Source: Pseudomonas sp. HS6
GTDB lineage: Bacteria > Pseudomonadota > Gammaproteobacteria > Pseudomonadales > Pseudomonadaceae
NCBI RefSeq assembly: GCF_023375815.1
Contig: NZ_CP067412.1
Span: 4,216,001 to 4,280,000, forward strand
Reading direction: 5' to 3'
DNA length: 64,000 nucleotides
Below, one piece after another: positions 35,820 through 44,828 of the stretch (position 1 is the first letter of the stretch; the number at the start of each line of letters is the position of its first letter). The notes under the pieces were generated by a model. It made no database searches. It had not been told where the DNA came from and saw nothing but the letters and a program-made list of their open reading frames with translations. Made by a program: the position numbers and the translations under genes.

Positions 35820-37241
35820 ATGACCCTGTATGTGAACCTAGCCGAGTTGCTCGGCACCCGCATCGAACAAGGCTTCTACCGTCCTGGTGATCGCCTGCCG
35901 TCGGTGCGCGCCTTGAGCGTAGAACATGGGGTCAGCTTGAGCACGGTGCAGCAGGCCTATCGGATGCTGGAAGACAGCGGCCTGGCCACGCCGAAACCCA
36001 AGTCCGGGTACTTCGTGCCGGTCGGTCGTGAGCTGCCGGAGTTACCAGCGGTCGGGCGTCCGGCCCAGCGGCCGGTGGAGATTTCCCAGTGGGATCAGGT
36101 GCTGGAGCTGATTCGTGCCGTACCGCGCAAAGACGTGGTGCAACTCGGCCGCGGCATGCCGGATATCTCCTCGCCGACAATGAAACCGCTGCTGCGCGGA
36201 CTGGCCCGTATCAGCCGCCGCCAGGACATGCCCGGTCTGTATTACGACAACATCCACGGCACCCTCGAACTGCGCGAGCAGATCGCCCGGTTGATGCTCG
36301 ATTCCGGCTGCCAGTTGAGCGCCAGCGATCTGGTGGTGACCACCGGTTGCCATGAAGCGCTGTCCACCAGCATCCATGCGATCTGCGAGCCGGGTGACAT
36401 CGTCGCGGTGGACTCGCCGAGCTTCCACGGCGCCATGCAGACCCTCAAAGGGCTGGGCATGAAAGCCCTGGAAATCCCTACCGACCCGCTCACCGGCATC
36501 AGCCTCGAAGCACTGGAACTGGCGCTGGAGCAGTGGCCGATCAAGGTCATCCAGCTCACCCCCAACTGCAACAACCCGCTCGGCTACATCATGCCGGAGT
36601 CGCGCAAGCGCGCCCTGCTCAACCTGGCCCAGCGCTTCGACGTGGCGATCATCGAGGACGATGTGTATGGCGAACTGGCCTACACCTACCCGCGTCCGCG
36701 CACGATCAAATCCTTCGACGAAGACGGCCGCGTGTTGCTGTGCAGTTCGTTTTCCAAGACCCTCGCGCCAGGATTGCGCATCGGCTGGGTCGCACCCGGT
36801 CGCTATCTCGAACGCGTGCTGCACATGAAATACATCAGCACCGGCTCCACCGCGCCGCAACCGCAGATTGCCATTGCCGAGTTCCTTAAAGCCGGGCACT
36901 TCGAACCGCATTTGCGGCGTGTGCGCACTCAATACCAGCGCAATCGCGACGTGATGATCGATTGGGTGACGCGATACTTTCCGGCCGGCACCCGCGCCAG
37001 CCGCCCGCAAGGCAGCTTCATGCTCTGGGTGGAACTGCCGGAAGGCTTCGACACCCTGAAACTGAATCGTGCGCTGCACGATCAGGGCGTACAGATTGCC
37101 GTCGGCAGTATTTTTTCCGCCTCGGGCAAGTACCGCAACTGCCTTCGCATGAACTACGCTGCCAAACCGACAGCGCTGGTCGAAGAAGCAGTGCGCAAGG
37201 TTGGCGCGACGGCGATCAAGCTACTGGCCGAGGCCGATTAG
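35820..37241 (+). CDS. MocR-type regulator (GntR HTH + aminotransferase-like domain)
   Basis: A 473-residue regulator. An N-terminal GntR winged helix (PGDRLPSVRALSVEHGVSLSTVQQAYRMLEDSG) is joined to a fold-type I aminotransferase domain whose PLP lysine lies in CSSFSKTLAPGLRIGW and whose TPNCNNPLGY contacts the cofactor. MocR proteins use PLP or an amino acid as effector. It converges with the fimbrial operon (4-base stop overlap) and is divergent from the DUF1127 gene. Target not evident. Confidence 0.92.
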   Translation: MTLYVNLAELLGTRIEQGFYRPGDRLPSVRALSVEHGVSLSTVQQAYRMLEDSGLATPKPKSGYFVPVGRELPELPAVGRPAQRPVEISQWDQVLELIRAVPRKDVVQLGRGMPDISSPTMKPLLRGLARISRRQDMPGLYYDNIHGTLELREQIARLMLDSGCQLSASDLVVTTGCHEALSTSIHAICEPGDIVAVDSPSFHGAMQTLKGLGMKALEIPTDPLTGISLEALELALEQWPIKVIQLTPNCNNPLGYIMPESRKRALLNLAQRFDVAIIEDDVYGELAYTYPRPRTIKSFDEDGRVLLCSSFSKTLAPGLRIGWVAPGRYLERVLHMKYISTGSTAPQPQIAIAEFLKAGHFEPHLRRVRTQYQRNRDVMIDWVTRYFPAGTRASRPQGSFMLWVELPEGFDTLKLNRALHDQGVQIAVGSIFSASGKYRNCLRMNYAAKPTALVEEAVRKVGATAIKLLAEAD

Positions 37242-37765
37242 TCCACAGTAAAGGCGCCCTGACCTTCAAACCGCACCGGATCGACGGGGCGGCTTAAGGC
37301 GTCATCGACCCGCGCATCAAGCTCCAGCTCCACCTCCAGAAGACTGCCCCGGGCACCGGCATCCGCCCGCCATGGAACGACATGGATGCCCGGCCGAAGT
37401 AGATCCCCCTCGACCGGTTGGCCGCTGTCCAGCCGCCAGCGCACCGCCGAACCGTCCAGGCGCGCTGCCACGATCCGCAGTTGCAGCGTGCCCGCGACCC
37501 AACGGAAACGCTGCGGATCGGCCGGGGGCGCGACAAATGCCCAACGCATCAGGCGCACGTCGGGACACTGCACCCGCAAAAGCACGCTGCGCAGGCCGAA
37601 CCCCGGCCCCCGGCCATCGAACGACGTACGTTGCAGCAGCTCGGTTCGCGTCGCGGTGCCCAGATTCACACTTGCGGGCGACAGACTCGACTGACACGCA
37701 TCGGCGCCCCACGCCGATTGAAAGACAAGGCACGACAACACAGCCGCAATCATCAAGAGTTTCAT
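37238..37765 (-). CDS. Fimbrial minor subunit / tip protein
   Basis: A 175-residue exported protein (signal peptide MKLLMIAAVLSCLVFQSAWG) with a beta-rich body, a C-x-(n)-C pair (ACQSS, VQCPDVR) and the final beta strand typical of pilins. It is the last gene of the chaperone-usher operon, 13 bases after the usher stop, the usual place of a tip adhesin or minor pilin. It is not similar to the DUF1120 pilin by eye. ATG 37765 is preferred to GTG 37774 on spacing from GAG. Confidence 0.75.
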   Translation of the reverse strand: MKLLMIAAVLSCLVFQSAWGADACQSSLSPASVNLGTATRTELLQRTSFDGRGPGFGLRSVLLRVQCPDVRLMRWAFVAPPADPQRFRWVAGTLQLRIVAARLDGSAVRWRLDSGQPVEGDLLRPGIHVVPWRADAGARGSLLEVELELDARVDDALSRPVDPVRFEGQGAFTVD

Positions 37766-37778
37766 AAGAAGCACTCGT

Positions 37779-40202
37779 TCAGGACAGCTCGGTCGGGACG
37801 CAAGTGGCGTCGACTCGCTCGATGAGCGCGCTGTCTTCAGGGAATTCGGAAAGAGGAAAACGCAAAACGCACTGCGTGTCGCCAGGGAGCTGAACCTGCA
37901 GCCTCTGACCCGCTTTTACGTCGGGCAGAAAAATCGTTCCGCCGTCCTGGACCGTCGTCAGATAGCGTCCCTGTTCGTCGTGAACGCTCAACCCCTTGGC
38001 CAGCCGTTGCCGGTCGGCAGTCATGGCGTTCAGCAATAATCGCCGGACCGTCACGACGGAGAAATCCAGATGCTGCACCGACCCTCGAGCCGGCTTTACT
38101 TCCTGCACACCGTCGAGCACTTCAACGTTGCGCGGCAGGCTGAGCGGGTCGACTTCCAGTCGCGCCGTCGACCAGGCCGGCAAGCTCGCGGCCACCGCGC
38201 GGCCCAAGCCATCGGTCCAGACCGGCCCTTGAGGCGTGTTCAGTTTCACGCCCGATCGATCACCGGCCTTGAGTACGCCGAAAGTGTCTCGCAGAGGATA
38301 AGGCGACAACGTTGCGCCATCGCGATGCAGCGCCACACCACCGCGCAGCCCCACGTCATAATCGGTCGCCCCGGATCGCTGGCCGATGCCAACGTCCAGG
38401 CTGGTGTAGCGCGGCAGCGCATTCAAGCGCACGCCGTAACTCGTCGCAGCCTCATCGCGGTATTCGACATTGGCGTTGTAAGACAGGGTTTCATCCAGTA
38501 CATCGTTGACGGCCACGCCCCGACGCAAGCCGGATCGATCATCACTGCGCAGATAGCCGCGCAGTCTTCGCTGGCCACCCAGCGCCATTCCCAGCGTCAG
38601 GTAAGCGGAGTTGCCCAGGCGATCGGGCGCTGTGTCGCCGATAGCACGCTCCAGGTTCAATGACAGGCTGACGCGCTCAGGCGATGTGCGAGACCACGAC
38701 AGGCCAAGGCGCGAATGCGACGGCTCACCCTGGGTCGAGTAGCGCGACCAGGTCGCCCCGAATGCACCCCATTTATCCACCGAGCCGGTAAGAGAAAACA
38801 CCAGGTGATTGCGACCGGGGGATTGCGCCCGGTGAAGGTCCTGATTCCAGCCTGTGTCCGACAGCGTGCGAAAATTCCGGCTCTGGCGCACGGCAACCAG
38901 GCTCGTCGACAGGTGCTCGGACAGCGGCGTACTGAGCGTCAGTTGCGTCTGACTGCCTCCCGCTCCGCTGGAGCGTTCATCGGCCATTACCTGCCGCAGG
39001 CCCAGTGCATAATCGCCTGCCCACTGCCGCTGCAGCCCCCAGCCTGCCGACAGGTAGTCGGTTCCCGCGAGCACACCGCCGGTCAATCGGGTGGCCTGTC
39101 CCCAATCCCAATCCTTGCTGAATGCGGTGAAAGAAGGTGTCTGTCGGTCGTCCGAGCCCAGCCGACGCACCGTGCCCAGCGCAAAGTTGAACCCGCTCGG
39201 CCCTGCCCATTGCGCTTCGCGGAGACTGGCCGCCGGCACCCGCAAGCGCCGCGCCTGTCCATCCTGTTCGTGGACAGTCACCTCCAGATCAATCTGACTG
39301 CTCAACAATGGCAGCGATCGCAGCGTGAACGGCCCACTCGGCACCATCGTGGTGTAGATCATTACGCCGTTCTGCCGGACTTCAATGCGGGCCGGCGAAT
39401 ACGCGACACCTTCCACCTGCCCGCGCGCGCCGTCCTGCGCCATGCGCAACTGGGTGAATGCCGCTTCCGGCAGGATCTGCACGCCGTTGAATGACTCACC
39501 GGCAAACAAGGTCGACGCGAGATTCAATTGCCCGACCTGCAGGCTGGCTTCGGCGCCCTCCAGGGTTCGCGCACCGTAGGCATACAGGTGCTCGAACCGC
39601 GAGTTGCCGGAGGTCGACGTGTAGGACTGCCGGCTGCGCAGCACCCAGTCCCCGGCATTCAGGCCGACCTCCGAGACCAGGCTTTGAAAGCTGTCGTGCT
39701 GGCCTTCATGCTGGCTGCCGACCATCAGCGCGTCGTAGTTGAACACGCCGGCCGTACCGCCATGGGCGAAATTGTTGGGTGCACGTTCCGGCAGCATCAG
39801 ACGGTCGGTGGGTACCAGCAGGTCAATCAGTTCGCGTCCCGGATCCAGTTGCACCACAGCTTCGGGAAATCCCTCCACCAGCGTCATGCACTGCTCCGGT
39901 CGCAGCTTGTCCATCAAGGGGGGCGGACGCACGCCGGCAGCGTTCAGCCATTGGAGGTGCAGGCACAATTCGCCGTGCTCGTTGAATGCCACCCGCACAC
40001 GTCCTCGGGCCTGTCCGTTGACTTCAAGTGCAACGGAATGCTCGCCTTGGGTGAAGCGCGGCGCCTCACGAAAGTACGCCGCCAGCGCAGGATCGATGCC
40101 GCGGTCTCTCAACACACGGGCGTCGAATTCCAATGTTTCGGCCGCCAGCACGGTGCCGTTGGCTGCTAGCAGCAACACGCCCAAACGAACGCAGAACTTC
40201 AT
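37779..40202 (-). CDS. Outer-membrane fimbrial usher (FimD/PapC family)
   Basis: An 807-residue usher with a signal peptide, an N-terminal periplasmic domain (FDARVLRDRGIDPALAAYFREAPRFTQGEHSVALEVNGQ), a 24-strand barrel with a plug, and C-terminal domains ending in FPLSEFPEDSALIERVDATCV. It threads pilin subunits across the outer membrane. The N-terminal domain lacks the usual YFN motif of classical FimD and fits the DUF1120/alternate-type ushers. The ATG shares a base with the chaperone stop (TGATG). Confidence 0.92.
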   Translation of the reverse strand: MKFCVRLGVLLLAANGTVLAAETLEFDARVLRDRGIDPALAAYFREAPRFTQGEHSVALEVNGQARGRVRVAFNEHGELCLHLQWLNAAGVRPPPLMDKLRPEQCMTLVEGFPEAVVQLDPGRELIDLLVPTDRLMLPERAPNNFAHGGTAGVFNYDALMVGSQHEGQHDSFQSLVSEVGLNAGDWVLRSRQSYTSTSGNSRFEHLYAYGARTLEGAEASLQVGQLNLASTLFAGESFNGVQILPEAAFTQLRMAQDGARGQVEGVAYSPARIEVRQNGVMIYTTMVPSGPFTLRSLPLLSSQIDLEVTVHEQDGQARRLRVPAASLREAQWAGPSGFNFALGTVRRLGSDDRQTPSFTAFSKDWDWGQATRLTGGVLAGTDYLSAGWGLQRQWAGDYALGLRQVMADERSSGAGGSQTQLTLSTPLSEHLSTSLVAVRQSRNFRTLSDTGWNQDLHRAQSPGRNHLVFSLTGSVDKWGAFGATWSRYSTQGEPSHSRLGLSWSRTSPERVSLSLNLERAIGDTAPDRLGNSAYLTLGMALGGQRRLRGYLRSDDRSGLRRGVAVNDVLDETLSYNANVEYRDEAATSYGVRLNALPRYTSLDVGIGQRSGATDYDVGLRGGVALHRDGATLSPYPLRDTFGVLKAGDRSGVKLNTPQGPVWTDGLGRAVAASLPAWSTARLEVDPLSLPRNVEVLDGVQEVKPARGSVQHLDFSVVTVRRLLLNAMTADRQRLAKGLSVHDEQGRYLTTVQDGGTIFLPDVKAGQRLQVQLPGDTQCVLRFPLSEFPEDSALIERVDATCVPTELS

Positions 40203-40912
40203 CAGCGGGTAACCGGCGCGTCGTAATGGTCGACCGCAAAGCCGTAGGTGGTGGCCGGAAAAATCCTCACCGCCATCGTCTGTGCCGACGTGTGCAAGGG
40301 CAGATCAGCGTGCATTCGCTCGCCGGGCAAGATGTAGGTCTTGGCCAGATTCACCGAGCGGGTGCCCGGCAGAGGCACAATGGTTTTCGCCAGCCGAACC
40401 ACATAGGGGCTCGTATTGACGACCTGCAACCCAGAAGCATCCATTGACCAGGTCAGCCGCTTCCACGGCTCGCGCTCCACCGGCAACCCGGCGGGACGCA
40501 GAATCACCGGCAGGTTCTGGCGCACACCGAGGGTGACCCGCGCTCCGGCGGCGTCACTGGTCGGACTGATCCCCTCAAAGATCACCCGTTTCAGGCGTTC
40601 GGTCTTCAACGGTTGCCGGTTTTGCAGAATGAATCGCACTTGTTGAATGCCGCCCGGCTCGACCCGGGCAATGGGCGGGGTGAAGATCAGCAGTACGTCG
40701 TCGCTGTTCTCGATGTTCTCAACGGTGGTGTGCAGCAATGCGGGATGCGTGTCGGTATTGCGCACGTTCATCACCGCCTCACCCATGCCCTCCTCCACCA
40801 ACAGCACCGGCGTCTGCGGAACCATTCCGGCGGCGTGGGTCAGCGGCATTGAAAACCATACGGACAGGCACAGCGGTGCCGTCTTGAGAGCAGACTTGAA
40901 AGAAATGAGCAT
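40202..40912 (-). CDS. Periplasmic fimbrial chaperone (PapD family)
   Basis: A 236-residue chaperone with a signal peptide (about 1-27) and two immunoglobulin-like domains. The G1-strand pairing region is EPGGIQQVRFILQNRQPLK, preceded by VLLIFTPPIARV, with the C-terminal part RMHADLPLH. It stabilises pilins by donor-strand complementation. Second gene of the fimbrial operon, 101 bases after the pilin stop with a hairpin in between. Confidence 0.92.
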   Translation of the reverse strand: MLISFKSALKTAPLCLSVWFSMPLTHAAGMVPQTPVLLVEEGMGEAVMNVRNTDTHPALLHTTVENIENSDDVLLIFTPPIARVEPGGIQQVRFILQNRQPLKTERLKRVIFEGISPTSDAAGARVTLGVRQNLPVILRPAGLPVEREPWKRLTWSMDASGLQVVNTSPYVVRLAKTIVPLPGTRSVNLAKTYILPGERMHADLPLHTSAQTMAVRIFPATTYGFAVDHYDAPVTR

Positions 40913-40981
40913 CGGGATAATCCGTGAAATCCTGGATGCGATCCGGCAGATGCCGGACCGCGCTCGTGTGCGCCAGTCAGT

Positions 40982-41004
40982 CCCGGTGCCGGAGAGGCAC
41001 CGGG
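40982..41004 (-). terminator. Intercistronic hairpin between pilin and chaperone genes
   Basis: CCCGGTGCC (40982-40990) pairs with GGCACCGGG (40996-41004), 9 bp with a 5-base loop, 10 bases past the pilin stop. There is no T run, so it is more likely a stabiliser or partial attenuator that keeps pilin mRNA in excess of chaperone and usher. Confidence 0.55.
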
Positions 41005-41013
41005 GTGCCGTCG

Positions 41014-41664
41014 TCAGAGGTAGAACATGTCAAATGTCACGGAGCCGTCCAGCGGGATTTCGTTGGCAATCGGCAGGGCGTTGCTTGGGCCGATGATCGG
41101 CAGCAGGTGCATCGGAAAACCGTGGTGGCGGGCGGCAACCGGGCCGGTCGCGGCACTGGTGCCCCACGAGTACAACTGCGGCGCATTGCTGACCAGCGTA
41201 CTGGTCGGCACACGCCATGCCGGGGCCGCCAGCGTACGGGTCAACAGTGTCTGGGCATTGCCGTCGGTCTCAGGAATGCCATGACGCAAGGCGAAACCAC
41301 CAATGCGCGTACCGTTGATTTCGCCCAGACCGTAAAACAGTGCCGGATCACTCTGGCCAGCACCATCATTGATGCCGGGCAGCTTGGTGCCTGCACGGTT
41401 GTCGCGCACTGACACTTCCACAGGGGCTGGTGCGTCGCAATTGATGTGCAGGGACACATCGCGACCGGCCAACAGGGTTTGGGTGGTCGGATTCAACGTC
41501 GCCGCTGAAATCTTGCGCAGATCCACCGTGCCGCCACCGGCGAAAGCCGGAATGCAGGAGGTCGGGATAATGGTGCCGATGACACTCAGGTCAACGCTTT
41601 CTGCCATCGCCATTGTTGGCAGCAGCGCCGCCGCCAGCACTGCAAGACGGGATGTCTTTTTCAT
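41014..41664 (-). CDS. Major fimbrial subunit, DUF1120 family
   Basis: A 216-residue exported protein (signal peptide ending AMA, residues 1-21) of the DUF1120 pilin family. A cysteine pair (TSCIPAF and HINCDAP) makes the pilin disulfide, GIPETDGNAQTLLTR lies in the middle, and it ends GSVTFDMFYL, a donor-strand-like C-terminal strand with the penultimate aromatic seen in pilins. First gene of the operon. Confidence 0.88.
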   Translation of the reverse strand: MKKTSRLAVLAAALLPTMAMAESVDLSVIGTIIPTSCIPAFAGGGTVDLRKISAATLNPTTQTLLAGRDVSLHINCDAPAPVEVSVRDNRAGTKLPGINDGAGQSDPALFYGLGEINGTRIGGFALRHGIPETDGNAQTLLTRTLAAPAWRVPTSTLVSNAPQLYSWGTSAATGPVAARHHGFPMHLLPIIGPSNALPIANEIPLDGSVTFDMFYL

Positions 41665-41908
41665 AAGCCGTAATCTTCCATTTGATTGACAGTTCAGTCC
41701 CTACAAACTTGGTATGTAAGTAAGCGGGCTGATGATTGCGGCTTATGAGAGATAAATCTGTAGGAAACGGCATCGCCTAAATAGCGAAATCGCAACTGGA
41801 TAAATAGGCAGCTGGAACTAGGCGACGGGGTCCTACACTTCCACGTAAGCAGATGTTGAGAACGTCATGCCATACTCCTGACCTCGCCCACACCTGGAAC
41901 GACCCGAC

Positions 41909-43477
41909 TTGAGCTCCAGACAGTCTTTGCCATTTGCAATGTTGCTCGTCCTGCTGCTCGCCGGGTGCGCCTCGCTTGATGTTCCAAGAGAGTCCAGCCA
42001 GGCCCTGCCAGCCAATGGATCGGCATTCGGCCGCTCTATCCAGGCCCAGGCGGCGCGGTACAAAGGCCAGTCCGGCTTTCGTCTGCTGTCCAACAGCACC
42101 GAAGCGTTCACCGCCCGTGCCGAGTTGATCCGCAATGCTCAGAGCAGCCTCGACTTGCAGTACTACATCGTCCACGACGGCATCAGTACGCGAATGCTGG
42201 TGGAAGAAGTGCTCAAGGCTGCCGACCGTGGTGTGCGGGTGCGCATTCTGTTGGACGACACCACCAGCGACGGCCTCGACCTGATCATCGCCACGCTGGC
42301 GGCGCATCCGAATATCCAGATCCGTCTGTTCAACCCCTTGAACCTGGGGCGCAGCACCGGCGTGACCCGTGCGGCCGGGCGGTTGTTCAACCTGTCACTG
42401 CAACACCGGCGGATGCACAACAAACTGTGGCTGGCGGACAACAGCGCCGCGATCGTCGGCGGACGCAATCTGGGTGACGAGTACTTCGATGCCGAGCCCA
42501 ACCTGAACTTCACCGACATCGACATGCTCAGCGTCGGGCCGGTCGCCGAACAGCTCGGACACAGTTTCGACCAGTACTGGAACAGCGCCCTGAGCAAACC
42601 GATCGACGAGTTCCTCTCCAGCAAGCCATCGGCCAAAGACCTGCAGAACACCCGCACGCGCCTGGAAGAATCCCTCGAAGAAACCCGCAAACAGAATCAC
42701 GCGCTGTACCAGCAACTGATGACCTTCACCACCCACCCGCGCATGGATATCTGGCGCCGGGAGCTGATCTGGGCCTGGAATCAGGCGTTGTGGGATGCGC
42801 CGAGCAAGGTGCTGGCGGACGGCGAGCCTGATCCGCAATTGCTGCTAACCACACAACTGGCACCAGAGCTGCGAGGCGTCAGCAAGGAGCTGATGATGAT
42901 TTCCGCCTACTTCGTGCCGGGCCAGCCGGGGCTGGTCTACCTGACCGGCCGTGCCGATGCGGGCGTGTCGGTGAGCCTGCTGACCAACTCGCTGGAAGCC
43001 ACCGACGTGCCGGCGGTGCATGGTGGTTACGCGCCGTATCGCAAGGCATTGCTGGAACATGGCGTGAAGTTGTTTGAGCTGCGGCGCCAGCCTGGGGATA
43101 ACTTCGGCAGCGGCCCGCATCTGTTTTACAGCAAATCGTTTCGCGGCTCGGATTCCAGCCTGCACAGCAAGGCGATGATCTTCGACGGGAAAAAATCCTT
43201 CATCGGCTCGTTCAATTTCGACCCGCGCTCGGTGCTGTGGAACACCGAAGTCGGTGTGCTGGTGGACAGCCCCGAGCTGGCTACCCATGTTCGTGAGCTG
43301 GCCTTGCAGGGCATGGCGCCGGCACTGAGCTATGAAGCGAAGTTGCAGGACGGGAAAGTCGTTTGGGTCACCGAGGACAACGGCCAAATGCACACGTTGA
43401 CCAAGGAGCCCGGCAGCTGGTGGCGGCGCTTCAATGCGTGGTTCAGCACCACGGTGGGGCTGGAGCGGATGCTTTAG
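41909..43477 (+). CDS. Phospholipase D family lipoprotein (cardiolipin synthase ClsC-like)
   Basis: A 522-residue protein with a lipoprotein signal (LLLAGC near 14-20) and two HKD catalytic motifs: MHNKLWLADNSAAIVGGRN and LHSKAMIFDGKKSFIGSFN. The architecture and lipid anchor match the ClsC/YmdC type of PLD enzyme, which makes cardiolipin or edits phospholipids. The start is TTG 41909 (MSSRQSL), which completes a normal signal peptide; ATG 41939 would leave only eight residues before the lipobox cysteine. Confidence 0.88.
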   Translation: MSSRQSLPFAMLLVLLLAGCASLDVPRESSQALPANGSAFGRSIQAQAARYKGQSGFRLLSNSTEAFTARAELIRNAQSSLDLQYYIVHDGISTRMLVEEVLKAADRGVRVRILLDDTTSDGLDLIIATLAAHPNIQIRLFNPLNLGRSTGVTRAAGRLFNLSLQHRRMHNKLWLADNSAAIVGGRNLGDEYFDAEPNLNFTDIDMLSVGPVAEQLGHSFDQYWNSALSKPIDEFLSSKPSAKDLQNTRTRLEESLEETRKQNHALYQQLMTFTTHPRMDIWRRELIWAWNQALWDAPSKVLADGEPDPQLLLTTQLAPELRGVSKELMMISAYFVPGQPGLVYLTGRADAGVSVSLLTNSLEATDVPAVHGGYAPYRKALLEHGVKLFELRRQPGDNFGSGPHLFYSKSFRGSDSSLHSKAMIFDGKKSFIGSFNFDPRSVLWNTEVGVLVDSPELATHVRELALQGMAPALSYEAKLQDGKVVWVTEDNGQMHTLTKEPGSWWRRFNAWFSTTVGLERML

Positions 43478-43498
43478 TCATCCGCTCCGACCCAGTCG

Positions 43499-44644
43499 TC
43501 AGGCAGGTTCCGGCACCTTGCCGAACGCCCCTTGTCGCGACAGTAGAATCACCAGCCCGAACGCCCCGGCCGCCATGAACCACGGCAACGCGTGCCCGCT
43601 GATCCATTGACTGCCCGCCCCCGCCGCCAACGGCCCGATCAGGCAACCGACACCCCACAGTTGCGCGACATGCGCATTGGCTCGCACCAGCGCGTCGTCA
43701 CGGTAGCGCTCGCCGATCAGGATCAACGACAAGGTGAACAAGCCACCGGCACTGGCGCCGAACAGCACCCACAGCGGCCAGATCAGCAGAGTGTCGATCA
43801 GCATCGGGATCGCCAGACTCGACAACATCAGCACCACGGCGCAACCGGTGAACAAGGTCCGCCGCGACAGGTAGTCGGCCAGCGCACCGATCGGCAATTG
43901 CAGCAGCGCATCGCCCACCACCACGGTGCTGACCATCGCCAGCGCGATTTCTGCCGTGAAGCCCTGTTGCAGGCAATAGACCGGCAACAGCGTCAGAATC
44001 ATCGCTTCGAACGCGGCGAACAGCGACACCGCCCAGGCAATGGCCGGCAATTCGCGACTGAAGCCCCACAAATCGCCGAAGGTCACGCTGCTCGCCTCGC
44101 TGCTCGGGGCCCCGCTGCGACCCAGCAGCAACAACGGCGAGACAATCAGCAGCGCGACACCGACCCAGAAGCCATAATCCTGCTCGGTGCCGAGCGCGCC
44201 CAGCAGCAACGGACCAGACAGTTGGCTCAACGCATAACTGCTGCCATACAGAGCGACCAATCGTCCGCGCCACTGCTCGACCACCAGTTGATTGATCCAG
44301 CTCTCGCCGAGGATGAAGACAATGGTCAGGATCACCCCGATCATTAACCGCAGCACCAGCCAGATCGGGTAGCTCGGCAGCAGCGCCAGCAAACCGATGG
44401 ACAATGCCCCGGCCCACAGGCACAGGCGCATCAGGTTCGCCGTGCCGAAGCGCGCCGCCAGATGACTCGAAACCTTCGCACCCAGCAACACGCCAATGGC
44501 CGGCATCGCCGCCATCACGCCGATGGCGAACGAACCATAACCCCAGCCCTCCAGACGCAACGACACCAGCGGCATGCTGACACCGAGGGCCAAGCCAACA
44601 CTCAAGACAGACGCCAACACGGCGAAATACGTCGCCCAACGCAT
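43499..44644 (-). CDS. MFS transporter (YcaD-like)
   Basis: A 381-residue inner-membrane protein with about 12 hydrophobic segments and MFS motifs (LGAKVSSHLAARFGTANLMRLCLW, GALADYLSRRTLF). It resembles the YcaD/MFS_1 subgroup of small uncharacterised exporters. ATG 44644 has AGGAG upstream. It converges on the PLD gene with a 21-base gap. Substrate unknown. Confidence 0.88.
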   Translation of the reverse strand: MRWATYFAVLASVLSVGLALGVSMPLVSLRLEGWGYGSFAIGVMAAMPAIGVLLGAKVSSHLAARFGTANLMRLCLWAGALSIGLLALLPSYPIWLVLRLMIGVILTIVFILGESWINQLVVEQWRGRLVALYGSSYALSQLSGPLLLGALGTEQDYGFWVGVALLIVSPLLLLGRSGAPSSEASSVTFGDLWGFSRELPAIAWAVSLFAAFEAMILTLLPVYCLQQGFTAEIALAMVSTVVVGDALLQLPIGALADYLSRRTLFTGCAVVLMLSSLAIPMLIDTLLIWPLWVLFGASAGGLFTLSLILIGERYRDDALVRANAHVAQLWGVGCLIGPLAAGAGSQWISGHALPWFMAAGAFGLVILLSRQGAFGKVPEPA

Positions 44645-44687
44645 GGTCCACGCTCCTGTGGATAATTGTTATGTGCACCACAAAACA

Positions 44688-44779
44688 CTGTGGGAGCGAG
44701 CTTGCTCGCGAAAACGGTTTCACATTCAGCCGATTTGCTGACGGATACACCGCTATCGCGAGCAAGCTCGCTCCCACAG
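44688..44779. repeat. Inverted REP pair 3
   Basis: Perfect 24-base arms at 44688-44711 and 44756-44779 (CTGTGGGAGCGAGCTTGCTC reading inward), 44 bases apart. Same core as pair 1, located upstream of the MFS gene and beyond the kauB stop. Confidence 0.9.
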
Positions 44780-44828
44780 GGATCTTTGTATCGTTCGGGA
44801 GCCCGCCTCGGCAGGCTCCCTCAACGGT

